Below are positions 57,382 through 64,000 of a stretch of DNA of 64,000 nt, piece after piece. Location: contig KL647297.1 of assembly GCA_000727475.1 (NCBI GenBank), positions 2,561,577 to 2,625,576 on the forward strand, read 5' to 3'. A program made the position numbers and the translations under genes. Within the stretch, counting starts at the first letter, position 1. Every line of letters starts with the position of its first letter. The DNA is from Sarcocystis neurona. Lineage: Eukaryota; Apicomplexa; Conoidasida; Eucoccidiorida; Sarcocystidae. The notes under the pieces were generated by a model. That model worked only from the letters and a program-made list of their open reading frames with translations. It ran no database searches and had not been told where the DNA came from.

Positions 57382-60300
57382 ATGAAGGCGCTAATATTGG
57401 TGGGGGGGTACGGGACGCGGCTGCGGCCGCTTACTCTCTCCGTCCCGAAGCCGTTAATAGAGTTCTGCAACAAGCCCATTGTTGAGTACCAGATAAAGGG
57501 CCTCATGCAGGTGAGACTTTCCTTTCTGCCTTTGTCTTCCGTTTTCTTCCCTGGCAGTCTGGCCGAAGTGTTACAACGTGTCGTGCCTGGCGCCGGTGAC
57601 GTCGTATCTCTTCACTTGTGTGGGCAGCACATCGACTTTCCGGGGAGGAAAACGGACGAAGGGAGGAATTTCTGCGTGTACTCGAGTGTGTGCGGCTGCA
57701 GGCGCCGGCAGAGTAAAAGAAAAGCAGCAGACACGTGTACGGATAGGCACATGGGTCCGTGAATGTCGGTCGACTCACGTAGAAGTCAACACGAGAATAT
57801 ATACGTACACGCATCTATAACTGTGAGTCGAATATTATCCCCTTGCTGTTCGTGCTGCACGTGTGCGCACGTGTCTGGCTCTCCCTAGCACCTTCGGGGA
57901 GCAGCCGCCTATGTAGACCTGTGGAAGAGTCTGCTGCATGTGTGGACGGAAGCGTGCTGCTGCTGCTGGTGATCTGCTGCGTCTCGCCAGACTGTCCTGC
58001 GCAGCAGCGCGGTCCTCTGCTGCCGGCTGCCTGGCTGTTGCTCCTGCTCCTGCAGACGCGCCGGTGCTGCTGCTGTTGCTGCCGTTGCTATGCGCAGGTG
58101 ACTCGTGTGTGTTGTCCTCTTCTGCGACTGCGTTGCTCCTGTGTGGCTGTTGCTGTCTGCTCCCGTGCTGCTGCTGCTGCTCAGACCCTGCTCCGGCTGC
58201 TGCTTGTCTGTGCGGCGAACCTCTGTCGCACTGCCCGTCGGCTCCTGCGCTCGGGACTGCCGCTGCCTGGCCGGCTTCTTCTTCTGCCGTGGCCTCTCTG
58301 CGTCTGCGCTGGTGTTTTGCTGCTGCTGGGACCTCCCTTTGCATGTGCGTTACGGCTGTTGCGGCCGCTTTGCAGAGGCACGCGGTACTGCTGCGACATT
58401 TCTGCTGTTGCTGTTGCACCTGCAGGCCGGCGTGGCAGAATTCATTTTGGCCGTGGCGTATCAGCCGTCGGTAATGATGGAAGCGCTGTCTCAGATGGAG
58501 CGAGCAGTGAGTTTTCTTCTGCTTCTTGGGAATGCTAACATTCGTAGGAGTACATCAACGTAGACATCTCCTTTTCCTTCTCCTTCACAGATATCCGTAG
58601 ATATGTCTGTGTCCTTGAATTCATTGAGGGAAAATCACAGAATAGCAGAGGCGAATATATCTGCCGACGTAGCTACCTATCAAGCGCATGCGACGTTCTG
58701 TGAACGATACAACAAATGCGTGAACAGCTGCTATTTTCCGTCCGTCTCTCCACATAATAGCTACGCATGCGTATTTATACATACACCTCTATATATACGC
58801 GTATCATTTATTTATATAGACGTGTGTGTATGCATGCGTATTTATATATATACGCATATCATTTACTTATGTAGATGTATAGGCATGCATGCGTATTTAC
58901 ATGTACAACTACAGATAGCAGTGTGTGTCCATATACCTTCAGCACACGTCGGTATCTACACGCTTTGCCGGGATACCTGAAAGAATGCATGCAAGAGGAC
59001 CCTTGCATGCGGACGTGTATATATATTTTCCGTGTCGGTGGAAGTCTCTGAATGCGTGTCTTCTGTACATACAGGTCTCCAGGCAAATCTTCGAAAAGGC
59101 AATTTTCATCCTCTATTCGTGTCCGACCTCTTGTGCCGCACCGTCTAAAAAGCGGCTGCATGCAGATCTATCTGTTGAGTTTCGGTTGAACCAGCGGCAG
59201 GCGCAGGGCCTGCTGCATGCGTGTATGCGCGCTCACGTACACATGCATGCGCTGTCCTCTCTATAAGTGGCCACGTGGGACTGTCTCGGCATGTCTGTTT
59301 CTACGCCTGCCAAAATAGATAGACGCTCCATGTTCGTAAGGCTGTATATGTCTACAGATACATATATATATATATATGTATATACGCACACTCCTATAAA
59401 CCTAGATAGACGCATATATACAGACATATTGCCCACAATATATACTTATAGTTGTCGCTGTGTGTCGACTTTCATTACGAAGATGGCTGCACGCGCGTGA
59501 GTGCAAGGATGTGCGTATACACATACACATATATATATACATATCTTTCTACGTGTGGATGTATACTTGTGGTCGGACGTAGTGCTGTGCACTGCTATGA
59601 GTAGGTGTATAACTGTCCTTTGTGGATTTGCTCCTGGGCTGCATGTGACAGTTTTGCTGGTGAACCTGCTTGTGTTTTCTTTGCCAGTACAACGTGAGAA
59701 TTGTCTGCTCACGCGAAGAAGTGCCTCTGGGCACCGCCGGTCCCATTCGGCTGGCGAAGCGTCTTCTCCTCAGTTCTCCCTGTTGCAGCAGCTGCAGCAG
59801 CGAAGAGAACAGCAGCAGCGAACACGGCAGCAGCAGCGAACACGGTAGCAGCAGCGGGCACAGCAGCGCAACCACCACGTGCTGCAACAGCCGCACCTGC
59901 AGCAGCAGCAGCCGCACGAGTGACAGAAGCGGCAGCAGTAGCACTTCACTTTTCTCCGACGGGAAGGACTGTTGGTGCGTCGGAAGCGATGGAAGCAGCA
60001 GCAGACGGGGCGGCGGTGGCGGGCCCGCGGGAAACTACAGCAGCAGCAGCAGCGGCAGAGATTTTGTCTGGAGCGCCAGCAGCGACAGGGACTTCGTTCT
60101 TCGGACGGCCAGCAGCGGAGCGGCGGCAGCAGCAGGGCAAGAGCAGACCGTGTTGTCGAACGATTTTCCGTCTTGTGGGACAGGACCCGAGACTGCAACA
60201 GCAGCAGGACCTTCAGCAGCAGCAGTAAAGGACGAGAAAGAAGCAACAGCGGCAGGTGCAACAGAGGGCGGATCAGCAGCTTCTGCAGAAGGAGAGGTCG

Positions 60301-63300
60301 AACGGGAAGAAGATGGAAGAGCAGCAACAACAGCAGGAGCCGTGAGCAATGGAGGAGCAACAACAGAGGGTGATTCCGCTGCAGCGGGGAATACTGCTAC
60401 TACTGGTGAAGCAGAAACAGCAGACAGCACTGAGAAAAAGACGTGGAGGGGAGAGGACGTGCACGACTGCTTCTTCGTTTGCAACAGTGATGTTATCTGC
60501 TCCTTTCCGCTGCACGCGATGCTGCAATTTCATAAAACGAGCGGAGCCGAAGCGACGATTTTGGTGAGCGCTGGCGAGTCTCCAGATACCTCCTTTTCTA
60601 TGCCGCAGACATTCCTTCTCTCATTCTCAACCTGCCTGCTGCTGCCGCTTTTGCACGTCGTTACGGCTGCTGCCCCTGCACACACTGCTGCTTCCGAAAC
60701 GCTTGCTGCTGCTGCTTCTAGACATGGTCGTGGCCCCCTTCCTGCAGCTGCTGCTGCGCGGCTACGTGCTATTCGTCCGGCGATCGCTGCTGCTGCTGCC
60801 GCAGCACCAACAGGGTTCTGCTCCGGTATCTCTGACTGTTGCTGCTGCTGCGGCCTCTCTTGAAACTGCTGCGCCTGCTGCTGTCATTTTGCTTGCTGTT
60901 GCTGTTGTAGACTGCCGCAGACGGGTTGCTGCGGCGTTCCGGCGCCAGCGACGTTGCTACTCTTGCCTTGTGTTGCACGTCGCAGCCTGGTCCATGTGCT
61001 GCTGCTGAGTCTACGGCCGCGCACGTGCCCGTGCTGCGTTCGCTGCTGCTGCGTCTGCGCTCCCATCTGCTGCTGCCGTTGGCTTTGCTTCCGCTCCTCC
61101 ACTTGCGGCGTTTCCTACTGCTGGGTCTGGCGCAGCACCTGCTGCCTCCGGATCGACTGCCTTCTGCGCAACAACTGCTGGATGTCCGGCTGCTGCCCAC
61201 GCAATTGCTGCTGCTGCTGCTGTTGCAGGTGACGGAAGTAGAAAATCCTTCGGCGTATGGAGTGGTGCAGCACGACCCGAACGGCCGGGTGCGCGCGTTT
61301 GTGGAGAAGCCGCAGCACTTTGTTGGTAACGCGATCAACGCAGGTAAAACTTTCCCTGTTTTCCTTTCACCGCTGATGTGCTGTTTCGATTCTTGCCCTT
61401 GTCGTCTCTTCCTTGTCCATTTCCTCCAGCGCTCTCTTCCTTTTCCGTCCTGACCTCCCTTAGAGCGTCTTTTTCTCTCCGTTCCTCTCCTTTCTTTTCT
61501 CCGGGACTTCTTCTCGGACCCCCCTGTTTGTTCTACACGCCTGCTGCTCTTCGTAATGAGCTTCACCTCGTATCTGCATCGGGCAGCACCCGTCGCACGC
61601 AGAAGGATACATTGATGCACTCGTACATGTGTGGACAGTCCACGCGTTTATGCATCGAGTACTCCTTGCGCGTACATATCTTCGGAAGAATACTCATCTA
61701 TAGTACACACTCAGACACGCCCAAGTGAGCCCCGTACGTACAGGGACCGCAAGACGTACGACATACACATGTATATGTATGAGATATTTGTATTCAACAG
61801 GGAAGGGTGGACGTCTACAAAGAGACATCAACTGCTTGCTAGACAAACTCCGCCATGTGTGTCATTTTTCTCTGCTCAGCCCTACTGGGAAGTCCACACA
61901 CGTGCTTCCGGTGTACTCGCTTTGGCTAGATGTACACATATGTATATCTACGATTATATAGACGAGGAAACGCGCACGCAAGGCGTCATGTATCTGCACG
62001 TACGTATATCTCATACACAGAGGAGGAATGCGTAGGTCTGTAAAGTCACCCACGAGTGTCTGGTGGACCACCGCGTTGACGCGTGTACTTTTCTGCAAAG
62101 GCGAGGAAGCCCCAGAGTACCACATTCCTTATCTTTGCCTATTCGTGCGCGTTGTCAGTACTCGCATTTATTAATTTGTCTGCATGCGACTGTATAACTT
62201 TTGCCGTGCACCCGTGGATAAGTCGGGTGCGCGACGCAGTTTTTTGCTGAAGCCGTCTCTAGTTGCCTCTGCGTTTTGCTCCTGCTGTTGAGCTGACTGC
62301 TAGGTTGCTGCAGCTGCTGCTGCATGTCTGCAACTTGGTACCCTTGGAGTGTGTGACGCCTTTTATGCTGTTGGCTGCTCTGTTTCTGCTGCGGTGCTGC
62401 TGCTGCTGCATATGTGAGACTTTGCTGCCCGATCTGATGACGCCGTCGTCGTCTTTTGCTGCTCTTTTCTGCTGTTCTTCCTGTTTCGGTGCTCCTGCTG
62501 CTGCGTGTTTAAGACTTTGCTGCCGGACCTGGTGACGCCTATGTCGTCTTTTGTTGCACTCTCCTGCTGCTCGTCCTGCTGCGGTGCTGCTGCTGCTGCG
62601 CTCTGGCCAGGCGTGTACATTTTGAACAACTCCGTCATCGACCGGATCCCCCTGAGACCCTCGTCTTTAGAAAAAGATATTTTTCCGCAACTAGCCAAAG
62701 AGCAGACGCTCTACTGCTTTCATCTCGACGGCTACTGGTACGTGCGCCCGCTCTCGGTCTTCTCACGCCGGCCCGGCTCCAGGCATTCTTTCGAAGAGTA
62801 CCACCGCTGCTTGCAGTGTGCTGCAGCTGCGTGTTCAAGGAACTGCAGCAGGACGTACGACTCGATTAGCTGCATGCTGTTGGGCTGCACGTGTTGCAAG
62901 TTGCTGCACGTGCCAGGCTGCTGCTTTCTTTGTGTTTCTCCCGTTCTACACACGTCTTCTGTATGTACGACTTGATGACAGACGCTGCAGCGCTGTAGCT
63001 GCGGGGCGGGGGTGCAGGGAAGGAATCGTGTGTGCGCGCGGCCCGAGAGCCCCTCGTTCACGTCCTTCGCATACACGAGAGCATTCTACTACGTCGACGT
63101 ATGAAGTAAAAGTACAGCTACATATGCGTGTGCGCCTTTGTACATGTTTGCGCGTTCTGCTGTCATTGTGACTCACGTGGACCGCTGGACAAAGTTCCTT
63201 GGTGTGTGCAGCAGGGGTTGTGCTTCAAGATGATGTGTTTCTGCTGGGATCTTCGCAGGGCAGATATCGGACAGCCGCAGGATTTTCTTAAAGGGATGCA

Positions 63301-64000
63301 ACTGCATATGGAAGCACTCCGCTGCAGGCAAGAGCAACAGCAACAGCACCGGCACAGGCAGCAGGCGAGCGAAGACACAGAGGCCGTAGAAGAACAGAGG
63401 GAGCCTCTCTTAATATCGGACGCCTCCGAGACGGTGGCGCTGCCTTTCGCCCGGAAGGCGCAGTTTGTAGGAAACGTCTTGGTGGTAAGAATATCTCGCT
63501 TCTGTCAGGCGGGAAAGTGCTGTCGTGCCTGACTGCTTGTGCCGCTGTTGTGCGCGGGCGTGCGCGGCCTGTTGCTTCTGCCTTCGTTTCGTCAGCTCTC
63601 TTGCTTCCTCCGCGCGCTCCTGCATGCCTTTTGCATATGCTCGTCCTGTGCTGCGCAGTAGCCTGCAACAAGCAACATTATATGCTGGAGCTGTTCTTGG
63701 GCGTTCACGGTACAGATGTACACACACAACAGGCACACAAATGCCAATATAGGTGTATTTACACGTAAGCGCATTTGCACTCTTTTTCTGGCGTAAAGAC
63801 GTGCCTGCGGTGTTTTCAGCTTTTGTTCTTGCCTGTTTCCTGCTGCTGCTGCTGCTGGTTGGGGTCCGTTGGTGCTGGATAGGGCATAACGTCTTCGCGG
63901 GTGCTGCACGAGAGAGAGTTTTGAGTTCTTGCTGCCAGTGGCACGGCGGCATCGGTTTCTCCTCTCGTAGTCTTGCGTGCTCCCACATTGCCGCTCTAGT
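57382..64000 (+). CDS. GMPPB: mannose-1-phosphate guanylyltransferase (GDP-mannose pyrophosphorylase), 5' part, runs off the window
   Basis: Converts mannose-1-phosphate and GTP to GDP-mannose and pyrophosphate in the cytosol, supplying GPI anchors, N-glycans and C/O-mannosylation. Exons seen: 57382-57510, 58426-58506, 59688-60563, 61229-61343, 62611-62737, 63259-63484; all GT-AG and in phase. The first exon starts [19 protein letters not shown] and [18 protein letters not shown], the nucleotidyltransferase signature with the sugar-nucleotide family's [11 protein letters not shown]. Later landmarks: [43 protein letters not shown] (metal-binding Asp), [54 protein letters not shown]. About 231 codons of low-complexity sequence sit inside exon 3. 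The C-terminal left-handed beta-helix part lies beyond 64000. GMPPB-type rather than GMPPA-type is judged from the close match of the catalytic segments. Confidence 0.95.
57511..59687 (+). other. GMPPB introns 1 and 2
   Basis: Intron 1 (57511-58425) has sense CTG runs from 57955 to its acceptor. Intron 2 (58507-59687) has TA/TATG tracts at 58780-58920 and 59355-59385 and repeated GCATGC sites at 58685-59245. No other gene seen. Confidence 0.8.
59763..60455 (+). repeat. in-frame Ser/Ala/Gly/Thr low-complexity insertion in GMPPB exon 3
   Basis: 231 codons between GPIRLAKR and [12 protein letters not shown], built mostly of CAG-register triplets read as AGC (Ser) and GCA (Ala). No stop and no frame change. 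In ordinary family members these two motifs are separated by about ten residues. Confidence 0.9.
60564..63258 (+). other. GMPPB introns 3-5 (with exons 61229-61343 and 62611-62737)
   Basis: Intron 3 (60564-61228) is dominated by sense CTG and ends CTGCTGCTGTTGCAG. Intron 4 (61344-62610) is mixed, with CTG in its last 320 bases, including a repeated TTTGCTGCCGGACCTGGTGA-like unit near 62420 and 62515. Intron 5 is 62738-63258. Confidence 0.85.
63485..64000 (+). other. GMPPB intron 6, incomplete
   Basis: Begins GTAAGA after the NVLV codons. CTG block at 63838-63860. I do not see the next exon, which would begin with the hexapeptide-repeat part of the enzyme, before the window ends. Confidence 0.75.

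Noticed and set aside
1..64000. tRNA, rRNA, snRNA genes, transposons with terminal repeats
   Set aside because: I found no tRNA-like cloverleaf boxes, rRNA motifs or paired terminal repeats by eye. A covariance-model and repeat search was not possible, so small RNAs could be missed.

Overview
The window is nuclear DNA of a coccidian apicomplexan, most likely Eimeria. The basis is three things together: (CAG)n/(CTG)n triplets run through every gene and put Gln, Ala and Ser homopolymers inside conserved enzymes; genes have many GT-AG introns of 0.6-2.5 kb or more; and introns and spacers are full of TA, TATG and GATA microsatellites. The species cannot be fixed from the sequence alone. I see no prokaryotic, viral, organellar or CRISPR sequence.

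Three conserved genes were recovered by joining exons whose splice phases agree. (1) About 0.1-27 kb, + strand: a very large cyclic-nucleotide phosphodiesterase. Two exons carry six predicted membrane helices. Six exons carry the class I PDE catalytic domain with HNxxH, HDxxHPG, ADIGHS and QxGF motifs. A long Q/A-rich C-terminal tail follows. The linker between membrane part and catalytic part (7.1-14.2 kb) is so rich in CAG that I cannot place its exon borders. (2) 34.6-49.0 kb, - strand: a ten-exon PRP40-type U1 snRNP splicing factor with two WW domains, several FF domains and an Arg/Ser-rich tail. (3) 57.4 kb to the right edge, + strand: mannose-1-phosphate guanylyltransferase (GMPPB type), six exons seen, 3' end outside the window.

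Between them lie weaker calls: a three-exon gene for a small signal-anchor or secreted protein (- strand, 32.1-32.9 kb), a Q-rich protein gene in fragments (+ strand, 50.4-54.0 kb), an antisense ORF nested in a PDE intron (- strand, 4.4-4.9 kb), an orphan basic ORF (+ strand, 30.0-30.65 kb) and several segments whose coding strand I could not settle. A 584-base assembly gap (17297-17880) sits in a CTG-type tandem repeat in a PDE intron.

The three conserved genes do not form one pathway: they cover cyclic-nucleotide signalling, pre-mRNA splicing and GDP-mannose supply for GPI and glycan synthesis. Their shared property is repeat architecture. Introns carry the triplet as CTG in the sense direction, often running into the 3' splice site, while exon insertions mostly carry it as CAG. 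A second shared signal is a 14-bp palindrome, GGTGTACGTACACC, found six times between 40.2 and 55.1 kb and nowhere else that I could see.
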